From Akkermansia sp. (GTDB taxonomy: Bacteria > Verrucomicrobiota > Verrucomicrobiia > Verrucomicrobiales > Akkermansiaceae), in contig JAIFNK010000058.1 in assembly GCA_020047775.1 (NCBI GenBank), positions 1 to 17,278 of the forward strand: DNA of 17,278 nucleotides, written 5' to 3'. The stretch's first letter is position 1. Each line of letters starts with the position of its first letter. The position numbers were made by a program, and so were the translations under genes. The notes beneath the pieces were generated by a model, which did not search any database, had not been told where the DNA came from, and saw nothing but the letters and a program-made list of their open reading frames with translations. Below are positions 9,701-16,077 of this stretch, piece after piece.

Positions 9701-12598
9701 CTGAGCCTGATTGTTCCAAATGATGCAGTTGGTCAGCGAGGGCGCGGCAGGATCGTTGGTGTTCCACGTCTGGTTGTAGATGGCTCCGCCACTCCAGCCC
9801 GACGAGTTTCCCGAGAGGGAACAGTTCACGAGCACGGGAGACGATGCATCGTTGTAAAGGGCGCCGCCTTGGTAGGTGATGGCCTTGTTGCCGGTGAATT
9901 CACAGCCGATGATCAGCGGATCGACGGCGTTGATGTAAATCGCGCCACCTTCCGAACGGGCGGAATTTCCGGCCAGCCGACAGTTAGTCAGGCTCGGTGG
10001 CGATCCAGAGTCGATGAAGATCGCCCCGCCTTCGTTGGCGAGGCTGCCGGTAAATTCACAGCCGACGAATGCGACGGGAGAGACCGAACCATAAATCGCA
10101 CCGCCATAACTGGAGGTGGCGGGACAGGAGTTGCCGGTGAACTGGCTGTCGCGGCAGGTTCCCGAGGTGAAGGAGTTGGAAATCGCGCCGCCTCGGGCGA
10201 AGGTGTTGGTCAAGGAGTTGCCGGAGAATTCGCAGCGGAGAATGTTGATGGTGCTGCTCGTGTTGCGGATCGCCCCGCCGTATGTGGCGGCGGTGTTGCC
10301 TTGGAAATCGCAGTCGGTGTAAGTGGCGACGGTATTGCTGCGGTTGAGGATGGCCCCGCCATCGGTGCTGGCGGTGTTGCCCGTGAAGACGCAGCGGAGG
10401 AATCCCGGTGACGAGGCGTCGCTGAGAGCGGCCGCTCCGGAGGGTGCCAAATTTCCTTGGAAATGACAGTCGCTGAAGGCAGGAACGGATGCCTTTTCCA
10501 CGGAGACCGCGCCCCCGGTGGCGGCTCGATTTCCGAGGAAACGGCAATCGCTGATTTGAGGGCTGGCCGCCGAAAGTTTCAGGCCGCCGCCGCTGGCTTG
10601 GGTGGAGGTTTTTCCGGCTCCGGTGATGATCCACCGGTCGAGGTGGGTGGTGTTGCCGGTGTTTGAAATTTCCAGAATGGTGGCCGAGTTGCTGCCGACG
10701 ATGTTGGCGGTGGATTCGGCGATGAAATCACCGTCCGCGTTCAAGTCATCCTCGCCCACGTCGCCGCTGAGGATCGAATAGGTGGCGGGAGGGCGCTGGG
10801 AGAGATTGGTTTCGGTGCCACTGAATCCACCATGGAGGGAGACGCCCGACGGAAGAATGAATTTGGCGTCAGCGCTGTTGTTAGTCTGGCCGCCGCCGGT
10901 GTCGGGACGGTAATTACCTTGTGCGACCCAGAGCTGGTGCTGGCTGCCGCCTCGGACGAGCGCATCCTGAAGGGTGGGAAACGCGTTCGCCCAGTTTAAC
11001 CCGGTTCCGGTGCCGGTGGCGTTGGAATCGACGTAAACGACGTCGGGAAAGACCTCGAACTTCAGTGTTAGATAGGATTTCAGCCCGGTGGCATTGGAAG
11101 CGGTGACGACGAGGATCGCTTCCCCGATCGTATCGGGGAGCGGGGTCAGATCGATCTGGCCGGTGGCCGCATTGAATGCGACGGTCGCGACGTTCGCCGA
11201 GGTGGAATGCACCAGTGCGAAGGTCGTCGCGGTGGCATCGAAGACGGTGGATAGATCGAACGCTCCGAGCTGGATTCCCGAGTTCGGGGCCAGTCTCAAG
11301 CGGGCGGGCGCGGCGATGATGGCGGGTCCGTTTTCCAATTCAAAGACTCCCATGTCGGTCGTGCCGCTGTTGACTCTGGCTGCACCGGCGAGGTCGAGCG
11401 GGATTGGCTCAGTGAGGTTGCCATCGTTATCGAGGTCCGTGCTGTCTTGTGGCAGATTTGAGTTGCTACCGGTATTGATGACGGGTGAGTCGAAGGCGGG
11501 GCGCAAGCCATCAAGAGTGGGTGGGATGGTTCCGAAGGGCGGTGGAAACAGGAATTTCGGGTCGGCATCAAGGTTGTTTCCTTGGTTGGTTCCGATCGCT
11601 GCGACCCAGGCAGTGCTGCCACCAGAATTGGCGATCAGGCTGCTGGAGAATCTCGGATAAAAGCTCGAACTGGCGCTGGCGACTGAAGCGGAGGCCGTGC
11701 TTGTGCTGCCGTTTGCCCGGTTGTTCCAGAGGATGGAATTTTGGACATTGGGGAAGCCTCCGGTGGCATTGTAGAGCGCGCCGCCCGCCAGGGCCGAGTT
11801 GCCAGTGAGCGTGCATTGGCTTAGATTCGGCGATGCGGCGGTATTGTAGAATGCGCCGCCGTTGCGGAGGGCGGTATTGGCGAAAAACAGGCAGTTGGTG
11901 AACAGGGCTTGGGAGGAATTGGAAACGGCCCCACCGTCGAAAGTCACCGAGTTGCCGGAGAAGATGCAATTGGAGAAAATCGTGTTGGTTGCTGCATTGC
12001 GAACCGCGCCGCCGGAGCCCGCCCGATTTCCTAGGAAATGGCATCTCGTCACCAGCAACGAGGAACGTGCGTTATTCAATCCCGCACCGGTTGCAGTTCC
12101 CGAGGAGGAACCGCCCGTAATCGTAAATCCATCGAGCCGGCCACCGGTGCTCGTATTGGTAAAAGTCACGACGGAAACGGAGTTCGTCCCGCGGAGGTCG
12201 GCGGAGGATTCCGTGATTTGGTTGCCGTCCACATCGATGTCGTCCTGGCTGATGTCGCCGCTGAGGATGGTGAGGTTTTGCGCCGGGTTCCTTTCGGTTT
12301 TCAAGGTTTCCGTGCCCGAGAATCCTCCAAACAGGCTGATGCTCCGTTGTGGACTGAATTTCGCGCTCGACGAGCCGTTAGTCTGGGAGGTGCCCTCGTC
12401 GGGATAGTAAGTTCCCGCAGCGACCCAGATTTCATCACCGGTGTTGGAGGCGATGATCGCGTTTTGAAGGTATGGATAGGCATTGGCCCAACTCGATCCG
12501 TCACCGGTCCCCCCGACGACCCCGGAGCGGACTCTCAGGATGGCCGCTTGGGCATGGATACAAGATAACAGGAGAAAAAGGACGAATCGTTTACTCAT
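3800..12598 (-). CDS. Giant secreted right-handed beta-helix protein with five tandem choice-of-anchor-Q-like units, 2932 aa
   Basis: A Sec signal peptide is clear (MSKRF, hydrophobic core, AQA cleavage site near residue 19). Five related units of about 390-670 residues follow, starting near residues 20, 520, 1190, 1847 and 2401. Each opens with a segment of the form VDxxATGxxxGLxWxNAF, EIWVAxGxYxPD and YGGFSGxE, then holds a beta-helix with about 35 GGA[IVL]/GGG motifs in total alternating with FxGN, and closes with SPxIxAG ... DIGAYE, typical of choice-of-anchor Q domains. Units 1-4 are each followed by a roughly 90-residue beta-sandwich-like linker ending in a VFP or VVP motif. The C-terminus has DTDDDG and DSDHDG calcium-type motifs (from residue 2789) and a beta-rich tail ending in FLRVRTTPRQP. 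There are no internal transmembrane segments and no autotransporter barrel. Likely an exported adhesin or surface-layer protein; the ligand is unknown. No good Shine-Dalgarno precedes the ATG. Confidence 0.92.
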   Translation of the reverse strand: MSKRFVLFLLLSCIHAQAAILRVRSGVVGGTGDGSSWANAYPYLQNAIIASNTGDEIWVAAGTYYPDEGTSQTNGSSSAKFSPQRSISLFGGFSGTETLKTERNPAQNLTILSGDISQDDIDVDGNQITESSADLRGTNSVSVVTFTNTSTGGRLDGFTITGGSSSGTATGAGLNNARSSLLVTRCHFLGNRAGSGGAVRNAATNTIFSNCIFSGNSVTFDGGAVSNSSQALFTNCLFFANTALRNGGAFYNTAASPNLSQCTLTGNSALAGGALYNATGGFPNVQNSILWNNRANGSTSTASASVASASSSFYPRFSSSLIANSGGSTAWVAAIGTNQGNNLDADPKFLFPPPFGTIPPTLDGLRPAFDSPVINTGSNSNLPQDSTDLDNDGNLTEPIPLDLAGAARVNSGTTDMGVFELENGPAIIAAPARLRLAPNSGIQLGAFDLSTVFDATATTFALVHSTSANVATVAFNAATGQIDLTPLPDTIGEAILVVTASNATGLKSYLTLKFEVFPDVVYVDSNATGTGTGLNWANAFPTLQDALVRGGSQHQLWVAQGNYRPDTGGGQTNNSADAKFILPSGVSLHGGFSGTETNLSQRPPATYSILSGDVGEDDLNADGDFIAESTANIVGSNSATILEISNTGNTTHLDRWIITGAGKTSTQASGGGLKLSAASPQISDCRFLGNRAATGGAVSVEKASVPAFSDCHFQGNLAPSGAAALSDASSPGFLRCVFTGNTASTDGGAILNRSNTVATYTDCDFQGNTAATYGGAIRNTSSTINILRCEFSGNSLTNTFARGGAISNSFTSGTCRDSQFTGNSCPATSSYGGAIYGSVSPVAFVGCEFTGSLANEGGAIFIDSGSPPSLTNCRLAGNSARSEGGAIYINAVDPLIIGCEFTGNKAITYQGGALYNDASSPVLVNCSLSGNSSGWSGGAIYNQTWNTNDPAAPSLTNCIIWNNQAQGASNTPAASIADSSDDHPTTLSHCLIANSSGSASWNPLVGVNLGSNLDIDPRFLVTPDPASAPTLTGDLRLQSNSPVINAGNSSALPADSQDVDSDNDLIEILPLDRQGKARLFGIAVDIGAFETESGPQIIQPIPRLRFDPLTGLHSSALLLASHFDASAVSFGIDSWSPSHILTPSVNPATGALDIEIQPNQFGTTVVVVSAVNAAGHTSYSTVTIDVFPPVVFVDAHASGLNNGLTWTNAFTTVQSALAIATIPGINVEIWVANGVYYPDDGPGQTNNATTSSFKLFANCSLYGGFSGNETQRSQRDPEVNLTILSGDLAQDDSNTDGNFIAETATAIVGTNATSILIGDGTGPADILDGFTITAGYSLNSSSGALSITSGSPTIRSCVFRGNRAINGGAVRLNQSPATFTDCRFLANKVASPTLNFGTDGGAVLSIQSSPTFTRCLFQDNTSVDTYIAGASGGAIASINGGSLTLTDCDFIHNSSLGEGGALVFEGTTLILNGCRFLQNSTTIDNHSWGGAVKATATVRTTINRCEFTGNNTPSEGGAIYMSANAPLDCVNSVFKGNSSRSGGAILLGGSSPARFTNCQFTGNVSSGVGGAVYCAASDTIFSQCLFSANRAAQTGGAIYQYPSSNGFVPRFRNSILWNNQSGGSTASSEASIGTQVYSEVTASFSACIIQNSGGSSNWKPGFGVNGGNNQDADPRFVLPLTPLQAPSAAGDFRLQGNSPAINAGLAASLPADVSDLDLDGNLAESLPVDISDLPRSLGASVDLGPYESETGPAIVAAQPQVELNPDSGNQTGLISLAGIFDSSAVGFALTSMFPANTLSISVHPTLGTLTLNVPPGTIGHFIASFSAVNGSGQTSFYSIIFDVFPDVLHVDASATGAGTGLSWADAFPTLQHALSLGGTGYEIWVAEGRYLPDQGPGQTNDNPAATFALTDGVAGYGGFSGSESLRASRSPATHPTILSGDLGGDDLNLDGNQIAESHTDIVGANSRSIVTGSDTSATTILDGFTITAGNATMGGGLFIDHGQPTIRNCSFQGNRAENGGGVGLDHGSAPRIESCELSGNLATSTGGAICLEDSSAIVSRCEIRFNQAAYGGGIGATASTLDLIQTPLSVNHATSGGGALYIDRACRLTAANCILSGNIADTGGALFNLSGDVSMKNCTVTGNTGRLSAGGLYHSYSNVFVGVPTFTNCIIWNNLSGPSTNLPSSSSYYFSLIVPRFVSCVIANSKTGGVWNTSIGTDGGGNLNADPLFLSPVDTSLGLTSTGNLRLQSGSPAIDAGNSPALPTDTTDIDLDGNTTEILPFDLAELPRLQGTAVDIGAYETAASGPAVVAALPTLRFLPDTGSHPAAVQASAAFGATAIRFEIVDQDRDDIVTAVIQPLTGQVDLTVLPARFGRTSISIGAFNAADRRTLLALTVDVVPERVFVNPLATGTASGLSWENAFTNLQQALVNPVDGYEIWVAAGIYQPDQGFRQIHGSRYAHFRLRDHVALYGGFSGNESARSSRDPLRNNTILSGNVGLDPGNTAFNAYTVVLANDVHSDCRLDGFVVTGGQANSNFLTDSIYVSGGGIYLENASPEIVNCRLSGNSSLLGGAGMFIQGTSQPWIARCTFSGGISYNAGGGGVAVGGAATPIFSSCAFLGNSASIGGAASIGNGSNVTFTNCTFTGNNATTSGGAIHNAGSINLSNGILWNNRAANSTATATSSIFNTAGSTATHSHCLTANSGGSAAWNSVLGINQGSNLDSNPRFLVSADPTTTPNSVGDLQLTRGSAALDAGNNSAVVDATDLPGQPRIVHSTVDLGAYEGQNDQLDTDDDGLSDAFELKATSPASRTALAPLEDSDHDGIINQLEFVFGTNPLLSDSTGNPSHSVSETGGNRYFSLTYRRNIWASQFFDIQLERSTSLAEPSAWSVGQTTRTGSNWPSPETEEISERSNFPMNSQNREFLRVRTTPRQP
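4235..5398 (-). repeat. Giant protein unit 5 (residues about 2401-2788), shortened
   Basis: Opens RVFVNPLATG, with five GG[AG] turns and an NGILWNN motif. It lacks both the DDxNxDGN motif after TILSG and the long DxDxDGN insertion before the closing DLGAYE that units 1-4 carry, and is followed directly by the DTDDDG segment instead of a sandwich linker. Confidence 0.8.
5399..7060 (-). repeat. Giant protein unit 4 (residues about 1847-2400)
   Basis: Opens VLHVDASATG, with about seven GG[AG] turns and an NCIIWNN motif, and closes AVDIGAYE plus linker. A 21-base stretch at 6942-6962 encoding EIWVA is identical to 5280-5300 in unit 5. Confidence 0.8.
7061..9031 (-). repeat. Giant protein unit 3 (residues about 1190-1846)
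   Basis: Opens VVFVDAHASG, with about nine GGA[IVL] turns and an NSILWNN motif, and closes SVDLGPYE plus linker. It shares 17 identical bases with units 1 and 5 at the ILWNN codons (7741-7757 here, 11719-11735 and 4585-4601 there). Confidence 0.8.
9032..11041 (-). repeat. Giant protein unit 2 (residues about 520-1189)
   Basis: Longest unit, with about ten GGA[IVL] turns and an NCIIWNN motif. It opens VVYVDSNATG and ends AVDIGAFE plus linker. It shares a 23-base identical stretch with unit 4 around the IIWNN codons (9711-9733 here, 6078-6100 in unit 4). Confidence 0.8.
11042..12541 (-). repeat. Giant protein unit 1 (residues about 20-519)
   Basis: First unit, directly after the signal peptide. 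Its opening is the most divergent: LRVRSG replaces the VYVD-like start seen in the others. It has four GGA[VFL] turns and an NSILWNN motif, and ends in TTDMGVFE followed by a beta-sandwich linker. Confidence 0.8.
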
Positions 12599-12702
12599 CG
12601 TATCGCATGAATCATGGATCCTCGCTTCGATCGGTCGAGTGGAAATTTGCCGTGGAAGATGACTGGCTCATCTCTCACAGGAAATCCGTCGGTGAGGAAA
12701 AC

Positions 12703-12987
12703 TCAGCCGAAAATCGCCCGCAGGATTCCGCTCACGATCCGGAAGATGAGATACAGGATGCCGACGAAGACCCCCACCGTGAGCAGCAGGAAAACGGCGA
12801 CCGATCCAAGAATCACCCACAGCGGCCACCAACGGCTATCAAGCCGGCGGACCAATCCCGGCCAACTTTGCCAACCCTGCCAGGATTGCCGGGGTGGCGA
12901 TTCTTCCCGGTGTGGGGACATGGCTGGCGGCGTGCGTCCATCGATCTCAACGACTTCGACTTCGATGGCTTGGGGTTCTTGCGTCAT
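12703..12987 (-). CDS. Small single-pass membrane protein of unknown function, 94 aa
   Basis: The first half is polar and rich in Pro, Gln and Trp (for example PRQSWQGWQSWPG). The second half is one long hydrophobic stretch (WVILGSVAVFLLLTVGVF and onward) ending in RAIFG. This membrane segment argues for a real gene against the overlapping plus-strand frame, which has no recognisable features. I chose ATG at 12987; a GTG at 12993 would add two residues, and neither has a clear Shine-Dalgarno. It lies 104 bases upstream of the giant gene on the same strand and could share its transcript. I do not recognise the family. The hydrophobic segment resembles small phage-shock or envelope proteins only in general style. 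Confidence 0.6.
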   Translation of the reverse strand: MTQEPQAIEVEVVEIDGRTPPAMSPHREESPPRQSWQGWQSWPGLVRRLDSRWWPLWVILGSVAVFLLLTVGVFVGILYLIFRIVSGILRAIFG

Positions 12988-13178
12988 GATCACGACCAGA
13001 ATTTCACGGTAAATGCCGATGTGGCAACGGGAATGCTCGGGAATGGAAAATATCCCGGACTTTGGAAATGAATTTTCTCAAACCGCTGAAGGCCGTTTTG
13101 CGGCAAATCGTCCGAATCTTGAAATTCTCTATTTTACCGCTTGGCCCGGCGCGGTTCCCACGGTGGAATGATTGCGCA
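12988..13178. promoter_or_regulatory. Divergent intergenic region expected to hold promoters for both strands
   Basis: This 191-base gap separates the minus-strand block from uxaC, so promoters for both directions should lie here. It contains a locally AT-rich part (about 13110-13138) before uxaC. I could not find a -35/-10 pair with normal spacing that I would defend, and no operator palindrome. Confidence 0.35.
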
Positions 13179-14582
13179 ATGGCCTACCTCGACGAAAACT
13201 TCCTGCTCTACTCACCCACGGCACGCCGGCTTTTCCATGAAGTCGCGAAGGATCAACCCATCATTGACTACCACTGCCACCTGTCACCCCGCGAGATCGC
13301 GACCAACCACCGGTGGTCGGACATTTCCGAGATCTGGCTCGGCGGCGATCATTACAAGTGGCGCCTGATGCGCGCGAACGGCATTGCCGAAGACCTGATC
13401 ACCGGCGATTCCACGCCGCGCGAAAAATTCCAGGCGTGGGCGGAGACCGTGCCCTACACCCTGCGCAATCCCATCCACCACTGGACGCACATCGAACTGC
13501 AGCGCTATTTCGGCATCGATCTGCTGCTCACTCCCGACACCGCCGACGAGATCTGGGAGCGGACGAACGAGAAACTCGCCGAGCCGGATTTCTCCGTCCA
13601 CGGGCTCTTGAAAAAATTCGACGTCAGAGTGGTGGGCACCACCGATGATCCGGCGGATCCATTGACCGATCATCATGCCATCGCCGCTTCGGACTTGAAG
13701 ACACTGGTGGTGCCTACTTTCCGCCCGGACAAGGCGCTACTGGTGGACCGGCCGGAGCTGCTCAAGCCGTGGCTGGAGAAACTCGAAGCCGTCTCGGACA
13801 TGGCCATCGTCCATCTATCCGACTTGTTGGCCGCGCTCCAGAAGCGCCATGACGACTTCCACGCGGCAGGTGCCCGCTTGTCCGATCACGGCCTGGACCG
13901 CCTGCCCGGGTTGCATTGCACGGACGAGGATGCGGCGATGATCTTCAACAGCGCCCTTTCCGGGAAAGCCGCATCGCCGGAGGAGAAGGAGAAATTCTCC
14001 TTCTATCTAATGGTATTCTTCGGCCAGCTCGATGCAGCGAAGGGCTGGACCAAGCAGCTCCACCTCGGAGCCGCTCGGAACGTGAATTCGCACATGGCCG
14101 GGAAACTCGGTCCGGACACCGGCTACGACACCATCGGCGACACCCCGCAGGGCGCGGCGCTGATGACCTACCTGGATGCGTTGGCAACCGGCGGCGGCCT
14201 TCCGAAACTCGTTCTCTACAACCTCAATCCGCGCGACAACTATCTGTTCGCCTGCCTCACCGGTGCGTTCCAGGACGGCACCGTGGCGGGCAAGATCCAG
14301 TTCGGTTCCGGCTGGTGGTTCCTCGATCAGAAAAACGGCATGGAACTCCAGCTCGACGCTCTATCAGCGACCGGGCTGCTTTCGCGCTTCGTCGGCATGC
14401 TCACCGACTCGCGCTCGTTCCTGTCGTTCCCGCGCCACGAATATTTCCGCCGCATCCTCTGCAATCTCATCGGCGGCGAGACTGACCGGGGCGAGTTGCC
14501 GGACGATTTCGAAGCGCTCTCCGGGCTGATCCGCGACGTGTGTTTCGGGAATGCCAGGCGGCACTTCGGATTCGATGTGTAA
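13179..14582 (+). CDS. uxaC: Glucuronate isomerase, 467 aa
   Basis: Interconverts D-glucuronate and D-fructuronate (also galacturonate and tagaturonate), the first cytoplasmic step of uronate catabolism (EC 5.3.1.12). The amidohydrolase-fold metal site motif DYHCHLSP is at residues 30-37 (His32, His34). The family segments WLGGDHYKWRLMRANG, HWTHIELQRYFGI, TTDDP (154-158) and LGPDTGYD (310-317) are all present in the expected order. The open frame extends 39 codons upstream to 13062, but that part is not conserved-looking and MAYLDENFLLYSPTA is the usual N-terminus, so ATG at 13179 is chosen; this gives the normal family length of about 467-470. A weak purine stretch (GGTGGAA) lies upstream. 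The next gene starts two bases after the last base of this stop codon. Confidence 0.95.
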   Translation: MAYLDENFLLYSPTARRLFHEVAKDQPIIDYHCHLSPREIATNHRWSDISEIWLGGDHYKWRLMRANGIAEDLITGDSTPREKFQAWAETVPYTLRNPIHHWTHIELQRYFGIDLLLTPDTADEIWERTNEKLAEPDFSVHGLLKKFDVRVVGTTDDPADPLTDHHAIAASDLKTLVVPTFRPDKALLVDRPELLKPWLEKLEAVSDMAIVHLSDLLAALQKRHDDFHAAGARLSDHGLDRLPGLHCTDEDAAMIFNSALSGKAASPEEKEKFSFYLMVFFGQLDAAKGWTKQLHLGAARNVNSHMAGKLGPDTGYDTIGDTPQGAALMTYLDALATGGGLPKLVLYNLNPRDNYLFACLTGAFQDGTVAGKIQFGSGWWFLDQKNGMELQLDALSATGLLSRFVGMLTDSRSFLSFPRHEYFRRILCNLIGGETDRGELPDDFEALSGLIRDVCFGNARRHFGFDV

Positions 14583-14583
14583 A

Positions 14584-15723
14584 ATGAACTCCCAAAAGCG
14601 TTATCCCGCAGTGTTTCCCAAAATCATCACCCCGTTCGTCCTTCTCACCGCGTCGCTGCAAGCGCTTCCCGTCTTCATCGGGACGAACACCGGGAAAAAC
14701 TCCGTGAGCAAGGGCATCTATCTGGCCGACTTCGACTCCGCCAGCGGCAAGCTCACTGAGCCGGTGCTCGCGGCGGAGTATCAGAATCCAGGATTCCTCG
14801 CGCTGCATCCGACGAAGCCGTTGCTCTATGCCTGCGGAGCACCCAGCCAGCCGTTTCCCGATGGATCGAGTTCCGTCGCGGCCTTCGCCATCGGAGAAAA
14901 TCACGGTCTGAAATTCCTCGGCGAGGCCTCCGCCGGCGGCAAGGGCGCCTGCCACGTGGCGGTGGATGCCACCGGCGGCACCATCGCCGTCGCGAATTAC
15001 GGCGACGGGAGTTTCTCCACGATCAAGCTGGGTAACAATGGTGTTCCCGGGGCTGCCGTTTCCGTCATCAAACACACCGGCACCGGTCCCAACCTCCCAC
15101 GGCAGGACGGCCCGCACGCGCACGGCGTTTATTTCGACAAGGCTAACCAACACTTCTTCATGCCGGACCTCGGGCTGGACCAGGTGTTCGTCTATCCGTT
15201 CGATGCGGCCACCTCCAAACTCGGCGAGCCGCTGCCCTCGCTCACCACCGCCCCCGGCGCGGGACCACGGCACCTGGCGTTTTCCCCGGATGAAAAGCAT
15301 GCCTACGTGCTCAACGAGCTGCACAATACCGTGCTCGCGGCGTCCTATGCGGACGGGAAATTCACAGCGCTTGGAACGGTGCAGACCTTACCGGCCGACT
15401 TCAGCGGAAAAAGCACCACCGCCGAAATCGAAGTCCATCCCAACGGTAAATTCGTCTATGCCTCGAACCGCGGCCACGACTCGATCATCGTCTATCAACG
15501 CGATGCCACAACCGGCGCCTTGACGTTTCTCCAGCACGCCCCCTGCGGTGGAAAAGTCCCCCGCCATTTCAAGATCGACCCGAGTGGCAAGTGGCTGCTT
15601 TGCGCCCATCAGAATTCCAACACCATCAGCGTGCTGCCGCTCGATCCGGAGACCGGCAGGCTGGGCGAGCCGGCAAACACGGTTGCCTCGCCGAGCCCGA
15701 TTTGTCTGCTATTCGGACGCTGA
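14584..15723 (+). CDS. pgl: Exported 6-phosphogluconolactonase-family beta-propeller protein (lactonase family), 379 aa
   Basis: Seven-bladed propeller of the YbhE/lactonase family, whose studied members hydrolyse 6-phosphogluconolactone (EC 3.1.1.31). Blade signatures include GGKGACHVAVD, VANYGDGSFS, QDGPHAHGVYFD (from residue 174; His178, His180), GPRHLAFSPDEKHAYVLNE (Arg229, His230), AEIEVHPNGKFVYASNRGHD and PRHFKIDPSGKWLLCAHQ, with ICLLFGR at the end. A start at ATG 14584 leaves one base after the uxaC stop and gives a hydrophobic leader ending near LQA27, that is, a likely Sec signal peptide. The longer frame from 14551 would overlap uxaC and bury the leader. With a leader the protein would act outside the cytoplasm, so its substrate may be another lactone rather than the cytosolic pentose-phosphate intermediate. 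The gene symbol reflects the family only. Confidence 0.85.
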   Translation: MNSQKRYPAVFPKIITPFVLLTASLQALPVFIGTNTGKNSVSKGIYLADFDSASGKLTEPVLAAEYQNPGFLALHPTKPLLYACGAPSQPFPDGSSSVAAFAIGENHGLKFLGEASAGGKGACHVAVDATGGTIAVANYGDGSFSTIKLGNNGVPGAAVSVIKHTGTGPNLPRQDGPHAHGVYFDKANQHFFMPDLGLDQVFVYPFDAATSKLGEPLPSLTTAPGAGPRHLAFSPDEKHAYVLNELHNTVLAASYADGKFTALGTVQTLPADFSGKSTTAEIEVHPNGKFVYASNRGHDSIIVYQRDATTGALTFLQHAPCGGKVPRHFKIDPSGKWLLCAHQNSNTISVLPLDPETGRLGEPANTVASPSPICLLFGR

Positions 15724-15731
15724 TCCCGTAG

Positions 15732-15750
15732 CGGCGATCACCGGTCGCCG
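15732..15750 (+). terminator. Possible weak terminator hairpin after the uxaC-pgl pair
   Basis: CGGCGA, a seven-base loop and TCGCCG form a 6-bp GC-rich stem starting nine bases after the stop codon. No U tract follows, so intrinsic termination is doubtful. Confidence 0.3.
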
Positions 15751-15895
15751 AGTCCGTAATCCTGACTTCCTTAAAGACGCCCTTCAATCAGTTTTGCCGT
15801 GATGCGGCAGCCCGCTTGTTCTTTCGGTGCAGCGGCCATCAGGCGCGGGTTCCCGACACCACGGATCGTTGAGGGAGGTGGAGATCGGAAGGAAC

Positions 15896-15920
15896 CACTG
15901 ATTGCACTGATTCACTGATT
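15896..15920. repeat. Three tandem copies of CACTGATT
   Basis: Exact copies lie at 15896-15903, 15905-15912 and 15913-15920, the first two separated by one G. Short repeats of this general kind occur between genes in PVC and other environmental genomes; no function is evident here. Confidence 0.7.
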
Positions 15921-16065
15921 TCAAGACGGTGAACTTCGCCAGGATTCGGCACAACTACAGATTCCTTATCTGTTAGCCAGAGGTTAAAAAATCCCCAATT
16001 TCCCCTATTGTAGCCCCTGAGTCCCGCCGGAATTTTCTCCTTTTCTCCACCGGTCTTCCTTCATC

Positions 16066-16069
16066 AGGA
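16066..16069 (+). promoter_or_regulatory. Shine-Dalgarno AGGA of the zinc-ribbon gene
   Basis: AGGA lies eight bases before the ATG at 16078. It is the clearest ribosome-binding site in the window and supports that start. Confidence 0.6.
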
Positions 16070-16077
16070 TAACGGAC

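Larger units (their letters stand above)
15724..16077. other. Intergenic stretch of 354 bases without a gene
   Basis: I see no credible coding frame, tRNA or riboswitch here. It holds a short GC hairpin near its left end, a triple CACTGATT repeat in the middle, an AT-rich segment (about 15960-16015), and a Shine-Dalgarno just before the next gene. Confidence 0.6.

Noticed and set aside
4585..11735. Repeated short DNA stretches considered as a CRISPR array or mobile repeats
   Set aside because: They are spaced kilobases apart and lie at equivalent codons of homologous protein units, so they are coding repeats.
12614..13012. Plus-strand frame of 132 codons opposite the small membrane protein
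   Set aside because: It has an Arg/Ser/Thr-rich shadow composition with no domain, while the opposite strand encodes a convincing membrane helix.
13062..13178. A 39-residue N-terminal extension of UxaC
   Set aside because: The extension does not match the family, and the internal ATG gives the standard N-terminus and length.
13313..14485. Overlapping frames inside uxaC on both strands
   Set aside because: They are Arg-rich shadows of a strongly conserved enzyme gene.
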